From the NCBI GenBank assembly GCA_947625775.1, contig CANQPM010000002.1, positions 237,066 to 301,065 on the forward strand: a stretch of 64,000 nt of DNA, in the 5' to 3' direction. Position numbers and translations under genes: made by a program. Below the pieces are notes generated by a model, which saw only the letters and a program-made list of their open reading frames with translations, did not search any database and was not told the origin of the DNA. How positions within the stretch are numbered: the stretch's first letter is position 1; every line of letters begins with the position of its first letter. The stretch is from an uncultured Lachnospiraceae bacterium. Lineage in GTDB: Bacteria; Bacillota; Clostridia; Lachnospirales; Lachnospiraceae. Shown here one piece after another: positions 1 to 7,797 of the stretch.

Positions 1-1
1 G

Positions 2-871
2 GGCAGCGAGGTAGACGATTACTATGATATCCTGGGCATTCCGGAGGAATATGCGGACACAATGGAAAACGCGATAGTTGACGGAAGTGTCACATATGAC
101 GAACTGAAATCAGGCGATAAAGTTATAATGAATACAAGTGCGCTTTATTGGTTTGATTTACAGGTGGGAGATAAGCTTGTGTTTGCGATAGACGACGGTG
201 AGCGGGTTTATGAAAAGGAGCTTGAAATAGCCGCAATGATAGAGCCGAGGTACAGCTTTATGGGAGATTTTTTCGCAATGGCTTATGATGGCTTGGAAAA
301 GCTTTGCGGAGGAGAAAAACAATACCGCGTAAATATTTTTGCATCGTCAGATTATGATGAGGAGGTTTACAGTGCGATAAAAGCGCTTTTGCCCGAAACG
401 GACACAGTAAATATAGAAACATGGCGGGAGGTTTATGATATGTGGGTAAAAAGTCTGCGCATGATGAATATGGTGTGCTATATGTTCCTCGGGATATTGA
501 GCGTCATATGCCTTATGAACGTTGTAAATACAATGATAAACAGTGTCCACTTAAGGAAAAAGGATATAGGAATGATGCAGACAGCAGGCATGACAGACAC
601 GCAGCTTGTAAAAATGCTCTGCCTTGAGGGAATGTTTTACATGGCGGGAACGCTCATTGTTTCAATTGGTGTGGGAAGTGCGATTGGCTATCCGATATTT
701 TTATGGGCAAAGCACAAGCAGATATTTGGCATAAGCAGCTACCACTATCCGATAACGGCGGCAGTCGTGATAGCTGCGGTACTGTTTGGCGTTCAGATGC
801 TTTTGGCTGCGGCGCTTGGCAGAACAGCCAAAAGGGAGCCGTTAATTGAGCGGATACGTTTCAGCGAGTAG
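2..871 (+). CDS. ABC transporter permease, FtsX/MacB-like (C-terminal part, 5' truncated by window)
   Basis: The frame is open from the first bases of the window, so this is the C-terminal part of a larger protein. After an extracellular-looking segment come four hydrophobic stretches. The first is near the middle (MVCYMFLGILSVICLMNVVN), followed by a cytoplasmic loop with RKKDIGMMQTAGMT, the coupling-loop pattern of FtsX-domain permeases (RRREIGLLRALG type), and two further membrane segments before the end. Such permeases pair with an ABC ATPase for peptide or antibiotic export, or for mechanotransmission. The ATPase and the start lie outside the window, so the substrate cannot be named. The family call is firm; the function is inferred. 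Confidence 0.85.
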   Translation, partial: GSEVDDYYDILGIPEEYADTMENAIVDGSVTYDELKSGDKVIMNTSALYWFDLQVGDKLVFAIDDGERVYEKELEIAAMIEPRYSFMGDFFAMAYDGLEKLCGGEKQYRVNIFASSDYDEEVYSAIKALLPETDTVNIETWREVYDMWVKSLRMMNMVCYMFLGILSVICLMNVVNTMINSVHLRKKDIGMMQTAGMTDTQLVKMLCLEGMFYMAGTLIVSIGVGSAIGYPIFLWAKHKQIFGISSYHYPITAAVVIAAVLFGVQMLLAAALGRTAKREPLIERIRFSE

Positions 872-878
872 GAAACAT

Positions 879-1499
879 TTAACATTGCATACATTTATTT
901 ATGTCGTAAAGCAGCGTTTCCATCTGCTGAATACCTTTTTTCTGTGAAACGATTATCGCGTTAAGTATAGGCTTTAAACCTGAACAGATTGGAAAGCAGA
1001 GGGCGCTCTGCGACATTTCGACCGCCCCTTTGTGATGCGGTATCATTTCATTCATGAAGCTGACGTTTATACTGTTTGACATAGCAGCATTTTTCATTCC
1101 CGAGAACATGACGCCCGTAATCTCTTTGAAGTTCATTTGATACTGTTTCAAATCCTGTGCGGAGTTTAAGCTGTCAGAGCACTTGCACAGGATTTCTTTC
1201 ATATTTTCAATGCTTTTTGTCTGCTCGGAGATAATGCCGAGCGCAATGTCCTGTAGTGGTATAAGGGTAGTGTACTGCAGCAGGTTTCGCGACATTTCGA
1301 TTGCCGCCTGATGGTGGGGTATCATCTGTGTGATGAAATTGTGTGAAATGCTGTCGGTGAGCTGCGCGCCGGACATTTCACGTATCATTTTGTCCAAAGT
1401 GCCTTGAAAACAGCTTAAATATTTAAGAGTGTTGCTGCTGAATTGGGGCTGTGAGGCGTAACTGCCGCCGCAACAGTTAAAACCTGATGTTTTTATCAT
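879..1499 (-). CDS. DUF305 family protein with duplicated domain
   Basis: A 206-residue protein carrying the DUF305 signature twice: FITQMIPHHQAAIEMS near residues 55-70 and FMNEMIPHHKGAVEMS near residues 150-165. Each has the M-[IP]-PHH-x2-A/G-x-E-M pattern of this four-helix, ferritin-like family, which is thought to bind metal. No signal peptide is evident, unlike many periplasmic DUF305 proteins. Cysteines cluster at the N-terminus (NCCGG), in the middle (CKCS) and at the very end (CMQC). The gene is convergent with the permease and leaves 7 bp between stops. The ribosome binding site is weak. Its function is unknown; metal or stress handling is only a guess. Confidence 0.8.
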   Translation of the reverse strand: MIKTSGFNCCGGSYASQPQFSSNTLKYLSCFQGTLDKMIREMSGAQLTDSISHNFITQMIPHHQAAIEMSRNLLQYTTLIPLQDIALGIISEQTKSIENMKEILCKCSDSLNSAQDLKQYQMNFKEITGVMFSGMKNAAMSNSINVSFMNEMIPHHKGAVEMSQSALCFPICSGLKPILNAIIVSQKKGIQQMETLLYDINKCMQC

Positions 1500-1559
1500 G
1501 ATTAATCACGCTTTCATTATGGATTTTATATGATTATATTATGTAAAAATCGAGAATTG

Positions 1560-1588
1560 TTGCGCTTTGGAGAAAAATGTTGTATTAT
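1560..1588 (+). promoter_or_regulatory. Putative sigma-A promoter for the dUTPase gene
   Basis: TTGCGC at 1560-1565 and TATTAT at 1583-1588 are separated by 17 bp. They lie about 80 bp upstream of the dut start, in the divergent gap to the DUF305 gene. Confidence 0.5.
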
Positions 1589-1671
1589 GGGTTTGTTGCA
1601 GCAAAATGAGGAAATAGTCAAGCTGCTAAAAGCGGGATAGAGGATTAGTGCATCAAGAATGGAGGATTAAG

Positions 1672-2124
1672 ATGAATATAAAAATAAAATATTTCAATGA
1701 AAATCTGCAAAAACTGGAGAAGATAACAAAGGGCAACTGGATTGACCTGCGCGCCGCGGAGGACGTAGTTATGAAAAAGGGCGAGTTCCGCCTTATACCG
1801 CTTGGCATAGCTATGGAGCTGCCGCGCGGCTATGAGGCGCATGTCGTGCCGAGAAGCTCTACGTATAAAAATTACGGGCTTATTCAGGTAAATCATCAGG
1901 GCGTGGTGGACGGTCCTGACCGCGAGACGGGCAAGGGCGGATATTGCGGCAACGACGACCAGTGGTTTGTGCCCGTCTATGCGATGCGTGACACAGAAGT
2001 GCATTTCAATGACCGTATATGCCAGTTCCGTATAATGGAGCAGCAGCCTGATATTACATTTGAGGAAGTAGACGAGCTGACAGGTGAAAACCGCGGAGGG
2101 TTCGGGACTACGGGGACAGTATAG
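1672..2124 (+). CDS. dut: dUTP diphosphatase (dUTPase, trimeric type)
   Basis: It hydrolyses dUTP to dUMP and pyrophosphate, keeping uracil out of DNA and supplying dUMP for thymidylate synthesis. The trimeric dUTPase motifs are visible in order: DLRAAED (motif 1), PRSST (motif 2), GVVDGPD (motif 3 region), RICQFRI (motif 4) and the glycine-rich RGGFGTTG at the C-terminus (motif 5). Motif 3 is followed by an extra stretch ([12 protein letters not shown]), making the loop longer than in compact bacterial enzymes. ATG 1672 is chosen because GGAGG lies 6 bp upstream; a GTG eight codons earlier has no such site. Cellular dUTPases of this variant and phage-derived ones look alike, so the origin is open. 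Confidence 0.9.
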   Translation: MNIKIKYFNENLQKLEKITKGNWIDLRAAEDVVMKKGEFRLIPLGIAMELPRGYEAHVVPRSSTYKNYGLIQVNHQGVVDGPDRETGKGGYCGNDDQWFVPVYAMRDTEVHFNDRICQFRIMEQQPDITFEEVDELTGENRGGFGTTGTV

Positions 2125-2208
2125 TTGCGTTTTCGTGTCTGCTCCTGAATTTGGTTATGGTAGTAGAGGAATATTTTCGTCACTAAAGTATGTACTCATA
2201 GAAAGTAA

Positions 2209-2237
2209 TTGAAATTTCAACATACAAAGTGTATATT
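2209..2237 (+). promoter_or_regulatory. Putative promoter of the PIN toxin module
   Basis: TTGAAA at 2209-2214 and TATATT at 2232-2237 have a 17-bp spacer and sit about 58 bp upstream of the toxin start. The surrounding bases are AT-rich. Confidence 0.5.
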
Positions 2238-2294
2238 ATATTTAGAACATTATAGAAACTTAAAAAAGATTTGGCGGAATAGGAGTAACGCTTT

Positions 2295-2771
2295 ATGCGA
2301 AAATTAAAGGTATATTTAGATACATCGGTTATCAGTTATCTTTCACAGGAAGATGCACCGGAGCGCATGAAGGATACATTGGAACTATGGAAAGATTTTG
2401 TTAATGGAAAATATGACATATATCTTTCGCAGGTAACATTGGACGAAATAGAGAAATGTACTGAGAGCAAGCGAAATATATTGTATGATTATTTAAGCGA
2501 TATTGAGTATACAAAATTGGAAATTAACGCGGAGATTGTAGAACTTGCACAGAAAATTATAGATATGGGTATACTGAGACCTAAAAGTTTTGATGATTGC
2601 CAACACATAGCTGCTGCTGTTGTCAATGCTTGTGATTGCATTATATCATGGAATTTTAAGCATATCGTAAACATTAAGACAATTAGGGGAATAAGGGCAA
2701 TTACTAATCTGGAGGGCTACAAAGGAATAGATATTGTCAATCCATCCGTATTATTAGAAAGCGAGGAGTGA
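2295..2771 (+). CDS. PIN-domain ribonuclease, VapC-like toxin
   Basis: A 158-residue PIN-domain protein. The acidic metal-binding residues expected of PIN nucleases are D9 (in VYLDTS), E51 (in TLDEIE), D101 (in FDDCQHIAAA) and D114 (in ACDCIISWN). PIN toxins cut RNA, often tRNA or rRNA, and are held inactive by a small antitoxin. The next gene starts 2 bp after this stop and is the likely partner, so the toxin comes first, the reverse of classical vapBC. Codon use is AT-richer than in the flanking genes, which suggests acquisition by transfer. The nuclease assignment is firm; the RNA target is unknown. Confidence 0.85.
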   Translation: MRKLKVYLDTSVISYLSQEDAPERMKDTLELWKDFVNGKYDIYLSQVTLDEIEKCTESKRNILYDYLSDIEYTKLEINAEIVELAQKIIDMGILRPKSFDDCQHIAAAVVNACDCIISWNFKHIVNIKTIRGIRAITNLEGYKGIDIVNPSVLLESEE

Positions 2772-2773
2772 TT

Positions 2774-2965
2774 ATGGAAGCATTGGTTATCAGTCCTGAT
2801 TTTACTATTGAGGATATCCATAAGATTAGAGAGCAGAACTATGAAAAAACAAAGGATATGACTGTAGAGGAGAAGGTAGCATATTACAACAATTCTGGAA
2901 AAGAAGCAGAAAAAGAGATTAATCGGCGCAGAGCGTTGAAACGTAAATCTATAGCAAGTGTATGA
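2774..2965 (+). CDS. Small putative antitoxin paired with the PIN toxin
   Basis: A 63-residue acidic and basic protein starting MEALVISPDFTIEDIHKIRE and ending in a lysine/arginine-rich helix (EINRRRALKRKS). It resembles short proteins that follow PIN-domain toxins in Lachnospiraceae and are listed as antitoxins. ATG 2774 is preferred because GCGAGGAG at 2761-2768 is correctly spaced; a GTG at 2768 would overlap the toxin stop by 4 bp. No ribbon-helix-helix or SpoVT/AbrB fold can be read from the sequence, so DNA binding is unproven. The antitoxin role rests mainly on its size and tight coupling. Confidence 0.65.
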   Translation: MEALVISPDFTIEDIHKIREQNYEKTKDMTVEEKVAYYNNSGKEAEKEINRRRALKRKSIASV

Positions 2966-3048
2966 ATTATATATGACAAAATGAAAAGAAACGCCAGCGA
3001 TGAATTAATCATCTGAAGGATGTGTACAGATAGTATAAAATATATAAT

Positions 3049-3093
3049 ATCAAAGGGTCAATGCACAAGCGTACACTGACCTTTGATTTTTAT
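3049..3093. terminator. Bidirectional terminator between the PIN module and cotJC
   Basis: An imperfect inverted repeat: ATCAAAGGGTCAATGCAC (3049-3066) pairs with GTACACTGACCTTTGAT (3071-3087), with one bulged G and wobble pairs. T-rich sequence follows on the plus side. It separates two convergent transcription units. Confidence 0.7.
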
Positions 3094-3105
3094 TTATATA
3101 AGTGT

Positions 3106-3699
3106 TTAGTCAAACTCAGGGTTAAACGCGTAGAAGTTCTTGCAGTCAAGGTTATCCTGCACTATGCGCAGAGATTCCCCAAACCGCTGAAAATGCACAA
3201 TTTCCCTCTGCCTTAGGAACTTTATCGGTTCTGCGACTTCCGCATCTTTTACAAGCCTTAATATATTGTCGTATGTCGTCCGTGCCTTCTGTTCAGCCGC
3301 CATATCCTCATAAAGGTCAGTAACAGGATCGCCCTTAGACTGGAACTCACACGCGTTAAACGGTATTCCGCCCGCCGCCTGCGGCCAAAGCGCTAATGTA
3401 TGGTCTACATAATATTTGTCAAACCCTGACGCCTTCAATTCTTCTGGCGTGAGATTTTTTGTAAGCTGGTAAACGATTGCGCATATCATCTCAAAATGCG
3501 CAAGTTCCTCAGTGCCGATGTCCGTCAAAACACCGGTCACGGCATTATAAGGCATTGTGTACCTCTGCGCGAGATAGCGCATTGACGCGCTCAGCTCCCC
3601 GTCGGGACCGCCGTACTGCGTAATGATGATCTGCGCGATTTTCGGGTTTGTCTGCGTGATGTTTACGGGAAACTGCAGCCGCTTTTCATAGTTCCACAT
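3106..3699 (-). CDS. cotJC: Spore coat protein CotJC (manganese-catalase family)
   Basis: A 197-residue protein beginning MWNYEKRLQFPV, the usual CotJC start. It belongs to the manganese-catalase family. Candidate metal ligands are in ELAHFEM, AEQKARTTYDN and QREIVHFQRFGE. In Bacillus CotJC is made in the mother cell and assembled into the spore coat. ATG 3699 has AAAGGGGG just upstream and overlaps the cotJB stop by one base (TAATG), so the two are translationally coupled. It is the last gene of a three-gene minus-strand operon. Transcription by sigma-E is expected from the family, not shown here. Confidence 0.93.
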   Translation of the reverse strand: MWNYEKRLQFPVNITQTNPKIAQIIITQYGGPDGELSASMRYLAQRYTMPYNAVTGVLTDIGTEELAHFEMICAIVYQLTKNLTPEELKASGFDKYYVDHTLALWPQAAGGIPFNACEFQSKGDPVTDLYEDMAAEQKARTTYDNILRLVKDAEVAEPIKFLRQREIVHFQRFGESLRIVQDNLDCKNFYAFNPEFD

Positions 3700-3986
3700 T
3701 AATAATACCCCCTTTCCCAAGGCCAATCCTGCAAAGCCCATTTCCACTCCTGACAGTTGTCTTCAAGCATATCAAGCACGATAGGCCCGAAATTCTCGGT
3801 ATATTCCATAGTGAGTTGCTTTTTAATGCTGTTGTACCTGCCAAATGCGTCAAGCGCCTGCTGGTCGTATGGGTGGGTGTCAAGGTAAAGGTTTAAGTCC
3901 TTTAGCGCAAAGTCCACTTTTCCTATTTCGCAGAGTAATTTTTTGCGGTCTTTTCCGCAGCCGCATTGCTGTTTATTATAGTCCAT
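3699..3986 (-). CDS. cotJB: Spore coat protein CotJB
   Basis: A 95-residue protein with the CotJB core (KVDFALKDLNLYLDTHPYD) and the tryptophan-rich end (EWKWALQDWPWERGYY). It works with CotJA and CotJC in inner spore coat assembly. The N-terminus has a short CGCGK motif. Its start overlaps the end of cotJA by 11 bp, and its stop overlaps the cotJC start by one base, as expected for a tight operon. The length fits the family. Confidence 0.93.
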   Translation of the reverse strand: MDYNKQQCGCGKDRKKLLCEIGKVDFALKDLNLYLDTHPYDQQALDAFGRYNSIKKQLTMEYTENFGPIVLDMLEDNCQEWKWALQDWPWERGYY

Positions 3987-4158
3987 ATCCTTTTCTCCTT
4001 CCCGTAAACGGCTTATTCAATATGGGAAAAATAGTCCCTGTTTTATAGCCTTCATCAAGATTTTCATACATCGTACAGTTTTTCTGCCATGGAACATAGC
4101 CCATCGCTATAGGCATCTGCTCCAGATACGGCATCTGCGGTTGTTTCCATTCCTGCAT
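3976..4158 (-). CDS. cotJA: Spore coat-associated protein CotJA
   Basis: A 60-residue CotJA-type protein with the typical AMGYVPWQ motif, a proline-rich N-terminal half and NKPFTGRR near the end. It is required with CotJC for spore coat deposition in Bacillus. AAGGAG lies just upstream of ATG 4158. A possible sporulation -10 element (CATAATAT, minus strand, around 4191-4198) lies about 33-40 bp upstream, but I cannot fit a convincing -35, so the promoter is left unassigned. First gene of cotJA-cotJB-cotJC. Confidence 0.9.
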   Translation of the reverse strand: MQEWKQPQMPYLEQMPIAMGYVPWQKNCTMYENLDEGYKTGTIFPILNKPFTGRRKGYGL

Positions 4159-4298
4159 AGCTTTTTCTCCTTGTTTTTACATTTACTAACATATTATGAC
4201 GCGGGCGGGCATACTGTTCAAAAAAACGAAGAAAAACACATAAATTTTCAAAAATCGGTTATATTACTATCAATCGTTTAAAACGCGGAGGAAACAAA

Positions 4299-5699
4299 AT
4301 GTATCAGAGTTTTGAGGAAAATAAACAGCATTTAAGCGGCAGCCTGCATATAGGCGAAAGCTTTGACATAGTGAGCAGGGATATCCTGATCGGCGAAAAA
4401 AACGCCTGCTTTTACTTTATAGACGGATTTTGCAAAGATGCGCTTATGCAAAAACTTCTGCAGTTTCTAATGGGTTTAAAGGCGCAGGATATGCCCGCGA
4501 CGGCGGAGGATTTCAACAAGCTGATGCCGTATGTCGAGGTGAGCCTGACAAATGACTTTGAGGAAATCACGACTAATATTTTGAGCGGTGTGTTTGCCGT
4601 GATTATAGAAGGTTTTGACGAATGTATTCTGATTGATTCGCGGACTTATCCCGCGAGGGGTGTTTCCGAGCCCGAAAAGGACAAGGTGCTTCGCGGTTCA
4701 AAAGACGGTTTTGTGGAAACGGTCGTATTCAATACCGCACTCATCAGGCGGCGCATACGCAGCACTGACCTCAGAGTAGAAATGCTAAGCGCAGGCAAGG
4801 CGTCAAAGACAGACATTGCCCTGTGCTATATGGACAGCCGCGTGGACAAGAAATTTCTGGGGAAAATACGCGACCGCATAAAAAGCCTCAAGGTTGACGC
4901 GCTCACGCTCAATCAGGAAAGCCTGGCGGAGTGCCTTTACACTTCAAAATGGTACAATCCGTTCCCAAAATTTAAATATACAGAACGCCCTGACGCGGCG
5001 GCTGCGCAGATTTTGGAGGGAAGCATTATTATCCTAGTGGACAATTCGCCGTCGGCAATGATTTTGCCTATCAGCGTATTTGATATGGTGCAGGAGGCGG
5101 ACGATTTTTACTTCCCGCCGATAACGGGTTCATATTTGCGACTGTCGAGATTTTTAATACTGATTTTGACGTATTTTATCACACCGACTTTTCTGCTTTT
5201 GATGCAAAATCCCGACTGGATTCCACCATCGCTTGACTTTATTGTAGTAAAGGAGGAAGTCCATGTGCCACTGATTTGGCAGTTTTTGATACTGGAGCTT
5301 GCGATAGACGGTCTGAGGCTTGCCGCGGTCAACACGCCGAATATGCTTTCCACGCCGCTCAGCGTCATGGCGGCGCTGATACTGGGCGAGTTCAGTGTGA
5401 GCAGCGGGTGGTTCAATGCGGAGGTAATGCTTTATATGGCATTTGTAGCAATTGCAAACTACACGCATCCAAGCTATGAACTTGGGTATGCGATTAAGTT
5501 TTTCCGTATCATCAATCTGATACTGACCGCGCTTTTCCAGTTCTGGGGATATATTATCGGGGTGGCGCTTTTCTTTACCGCCATTGTCACAAACAAAATG
5601 GTATCAGGGCAGAGCTATCTCTATCCGCTTATCCCGTTCAGCTGGAAAAAGTTCAGCAGTCTTATGTTCAGAACGCGGCTTCCCGAAGCGCGTGAATAA
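4299..5699 (+). CDS. GerA-family spore germination protein, SpoVAF-like
   Basis: A 466-residue GerA/SpoVAF-family protein. The soluble N-terminal half holds the hallmark SEPEKDKVLRGSKDGFVET and FNTALIRRRIR (about residues 125-150). The form RGS-x-DGFVET is closer to SpoVAF than to GerAA/GerKA proteins, which usually have RGP-x-xGF. The C-terminal half has five or so membrane segments (residues ~285-445). In Bacillus SpoVAF sits in the spore inner membrane with the SpoVA dipicolinic-acid channel. Here it stands alone, divergent from cotJ, with no spoVA genes next to it. GGAGG lies 9-13 bp before the ATG. Forespore expression is likely but no sigma-G site was confirmed. Confidence 0.88.
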   Translation: MYQSFEENKQHLSGSLHIGESFDIVSRDILIGEKNACFYFIDGFCKDALMQKLLQFLMGLKAQDMPATAEDFNKLMPYVEVSLTNDFEEITTNILSGVFAVIIEGFDECILIDSRTYPARGVSEPEKDKVLRGSKDGFVETVVFNTALIRRRIRSTDLRVEMLSAGKASKTDIALCYMDSRVDKKFLGKIRDRIKSLKVDALTLNQESLAECLYTSKWYNPFPKFKYTERPDAAAAQILEGSIIILVDNSPSAMILPISVFDMVQEADDFYFPPITGSYLRLSRFLILILTYFITPTFLLLMQNPDWIPPSLDFIVVKEEVHVPLIWQFLILELAIDGLRLAAVNTPNMLSTPLSVMAALILGEFSVSSGWFNAEVMLYMAFVAIANYTHPSYELGYAIKFFRIINLILTALFQFWGYIIGVALFFTAIVTNKMVSGQSYLYPLIPFSWKKFSSLMFRTRLPEARE

Positions 5700-5720
5700 T
5701 AAATTTCTTATATAGAAAAA

Positions 5721-5758
5721 TGCTATAGGGCGCACATATGCCTTATAGCGTTTTTTAT
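5721..5758 (+). terminator. Rho-independent terminator of the SpoVAF-like gene
   Basis: GCTATAGGGC (5722-5731) pairs with GCCTTATAGC (5740-5749), a 10-bp stem with one G-T pair, followed by TTTTTT. Confidence 0.88.
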
Positions 5759-5807
5759 TATTACGCAAAGACGCAGATACATAATGAAAAATTTCATGGG
5801 AAATTTA

Positions 5808-5836
5808 TTGTAAATATAGTGAGTTTTTCGTATAAT
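5808..5836 (+). promoter_or_regulatory. Putative sigma-A promoter for the antitoxin-like gene and pdp
   Basis: TTGTAA at 5808-5813 and a perfect TATAAT at 5831-5836 have a 17-bp spacer. Expected transcripts would start near 5843, about 20 nt before a short leader reading frame. Confidence 0.65.
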
Positions 5837-5863
5837 GAAGATATCTTATTATTGAGAGGAAAC

Positions 5864-5905
5864 ATGCTACACAGAAAAGCAGAAATATTTTGCATGGTGA
5901 GGTGA
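5864..5905 (+). CDS. Possible 13-residue leader peptide coupled to the next gene
   Basis: ATG 5864 follows GAGAGGA with good spacing and encodes MLHRKAEIFCMVR. Its TGA (5903-5905) shares a base with the next ATG (TGATG), the classic arrangement for translational coupling. It could be a leader peptide that controls translation of the antitoxin-like gene, or the worn end of a former toxin gene. With only 13 codons, chance cannot be excluded. Confidence 0.35.
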   Translation: MLHRKAEIFCMVR

Positions 5906-6105
5906 TGGATATTATGACATTGCCAGAAACTTTTAAAAATCAAAAATTGGAGGCTCTTATTTTTCCAACGGAGGAACAAGAGACAGAAAAGGTGGATATC
6001 AAGTCAGTAGTGCGGTCTTTGATTGGGGCAATTCCAGCTACGGATATGTCTCTGGACGAATTGAAGGAGGAAAGGCGGCACAAGTTTGAATATCAAAAGT
6101 TTTAA
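5905..6105 (+). CDS. Solitary antitoxin-like small protein
   Basis: A 66-residue protein, MDIMTLPETFKNQKLEALIF at the start, with a C-terminal motif SLDELKEERRHKFEYQ. That ending (SL-x-E-x-x-EER) is typical of small antitoxin components of PIN or RelE-type modules. No toxin gene lies on either side; the next gene, pdp, begins 18 bp downstream, probably in the same transcript. It may be a relic of a TA module or an antitoxin acting in trans. ATG 5905 is chosen because the frame before it is occupied by the short leader frame; GTG 5902 and TTG 5890 are alternatives. The antitoxin assignment is by resemblance only. Confidence 0.6.
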   Translation: MDIMTLPETFKNQKLEALIFPTEEQETEKVDIKSVVRSLIGAIPATDMSLDELKEERRHKFEYQKF

Positions 6106-6123
6106 AGAAAGGAGCACAATCAC

Positions 6124-7431
6124 ATGAGAATGTACGACCTTATAATGAAAAAACGAAACGGCGGCGCGCTTAGCACCGAAGAAATACGCTTTATGATAAA
6201 AGGTTTTACCTTAGGCGAAATCCCTGACTACCAGATGTCCGCCATGATGATGGCGATTTATTTTCAGGGAATGAACGAGGATGAAACCTTAGCACTCACA
6301 ATGGAAATGGCAAAGAGCGGCGATATGCTTGATTTGAGCGACATAAACGGCATAAAGGTTGACAAGCACTCAACAGGCGGCGTAGGCGACAAGACCTCGC
6401 TTGCGCTCACGCCCATGGTCGCGGCGCTTGGCGTGCCTGTAGCCAAGATGAGCGGGCGCGGATTAGGGCATACGGGCGGCACGATAGACAAGCTCGAGAG
6501 CTTTACAGGCTTTTCCACGGAAATTTCAGAACAGCAGTTTAAGGACAATGTAAACAAAATCGGCATAGCCATAATGGGGCAGACAGCAGAGCTTGCGCCT
6601 GCGGACAAAAAGCTTTACGCTCTGAGGGATGTGACGGCGACGGTAGACAACATGTCTCTCATCGCTTCATCAATAATGAGCAAAAAGCTTGCGGCTGGGG
6701 CAGACGCGATAGTCCTTGACGTAAAGACGGGCAGCGGCGCGTTTATGAAAAAGGAGGAGGATTCCTTTGAGCTTGCGCGTGAGATGGTAAGGCTCGGAAA
6801 GGGCGCAGGGCGCGACACCGTGGCTGTCGTGTCTGATATGGACCAGCCGCTTGGCTTTGCCGTAGGAAACGCCTTGGAGGTGCGAGAGGCAATCGACACA
6901 TTAAACGGCAGGGGACCAAAGGACTTTGAGGAGCTTTGCTTGACGCTTGGCTCATATATGGCGCTTGCGGCGGGCAAGGCGCAGAGCGTTGACGAAGCGA
7001 GGAAAAAGCTTATCGGCTGCATTGAGGACGGGAGCGCCCTGAAGAAGCTTGCCGAATTTGTAGCGGCGCAGGGCGGCGACGGTGAGCTCGTGTACCACCC
7101 CGAAAGGCTTCCGCAGGCATCTATTATAGAAGAAATACCCTCGCCAAGCGACGGTTACATACAAAAAATAGTCTGCGACGAGATAGGTATATGCTCGCTC
7201 ATACTTGGCGGCGGGCGCGAGACAAAGGAGAGCAGCATAGACTTGTCCGTAGGGCTTGTGCTGCATAAAAAAGTCGGAGACGCCGTGAAAAAAGGCGAGT
7301 CCCTTGCGACAATCCACGCAAACGACAGCGAAAAGCTTGCCGCCGCAAAGGCGCGATTCCTTGCGGCATACACAATAAATGACACGCCTGTCACAAAAAA
7401 GCCTCTCATAAAGGGAATAGTGAACGGCTAA
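6124..7431 (+). CDS. pdp: Pyrimidine-nucleoside phosphorylase
   Basis: It cleaves uridine, thymidine or deoxyuridine with phosphate to free base and (deoxy)ribose-1-phosphate in nucleoside salvage. The 435-residue length fits. The N-terminus [14 protein letters not shown] is characteristic, and the thymidine/pyrimidine phosphorylase signature is complete around residues 110-125 ([17 protein letters not shown]). The phosphate-site motif [15 protein letters not shown] (about residues 81-95) and KTGSGAFM (about 201-208) are also present. AGGAG precedes the ATG. It probably shares a transcript with the antitoxin-like gene 18 bp upstream and ends at a strong terminator. Substrate range (uridine versus thymidine) cannot be set from sequence alone. 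Confidence 0.96.
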   Translation: MRMYDLIMKKRNGGALSTEEIRFMIKGFTLGEIPDYQMSAMMMAIYFQGMNEDETLALTMEMAKSGDMLDLSDINGIKVDKHSTGGVGDKTSLALTPMVAALGVPVAKMSGRGLGHTGGTIDKLESFTGFSTEISEQQFKDNVNKIGIAIMGQTAELAPADKKLYALRDVTATVDNMSLIASSIMSKKLAAGADAIVLDVKTGSGAFMKKEEDSFELAREMVRLGKGAGRDTVAVVSDMDQPLGFAVGNALEVREAIDTLNGRGPKDFEELCLTLGSYMALAAGKAQSVDEARKKLIGCIEDGSALKKLAEFVAAQGGDGELVYHPERLPQASIIEEIPSPSDGYIQKIVCDEIGICSLILGGGRETKESSIDLSVGLVLHKKVGDAVKKGESLATIHANDSEKLAAAKARFLAAYTINDTPVTKKPLIKGIVNG

Positions 7432-7438
7432 AAGACAT

Positions 7439-7472
7439 AAAATGAAGTATAGAAACCTATACTTCATTTTTT
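7439..7472 (+). terminator. Rho-independent terminator of pdp
   Basis: A perfect inverted repeat, AAAATGAAGTATAG (7439-7452) against CTATACTTCATTTT (7457-7470), with a 4-nt loop and a T run. It ends only 11 bp before the yqfC start codon. Confidence 0.9.
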
Positions 7473-7483
7473 ATGGTGCCGAT

Positions 7484-7792
7484 ATGACTAGACGCGACAT
7501 TTTCAAGAAGGATATAGCTGACGCAGGGGAGCGCTTTGCCGACACGTTTTCACTGCCAAAGGATATGGTGGTGAACGCCACGCTTCTGCATATGATAGGC
7601 AAATCGGATATTTTCATAGAAAATTTCAAGGGAATAGTCTCCTATACCTGCCACGAAATAATCATAAAAGGTCATAAAATAAAATACTGCATATGCGGCG
7701 ACAATCTGGCGATAGAATACTATTCAAACGAGGACATGAAAATATCGGGGCAGATTAATGAGGTGAAGGTAGTAAGAGAAGCAATGAGGTGA
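7484..7792 (+). CDS. yqfC: Sporulation protein YqfC
   Basis: A 102-residue YqfC-family protein; recognisable features are the LPKDMV stretch and IENFKGIVSYT followed by IIIKGHKIKY. In Bacillus yqfC and yqfD are sigma-E genes needed for efficient sporulation, but the mechanism is unknown. ATG 7484 is chosen because the upstream part of the frame runs through the pdp terminator hairpin; the Shine-Dalgarno is weak (GGTG). It is followed 5 bp later by yqfD. Its promoter must lie in or before the terminator, or transcription reads through. Confidence 0.85.
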   Translation: MTRRDIFKKDIADAGERFADTFSLPKDMVVNATLLHMIGKSDIFIENFKGIVSYTCHEIIIKGHKIKYCICGDNLAIEYYSNEDMKISGQINEVKVVREAMR

Positions 7793-7797
7793 GGCTC

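Noticed and set aside
6952..7467. 171-codon minus-strand frame across the end of pdp
   Set aside because: Antisense to pdp and crossing its terminator; no recognisable domain.
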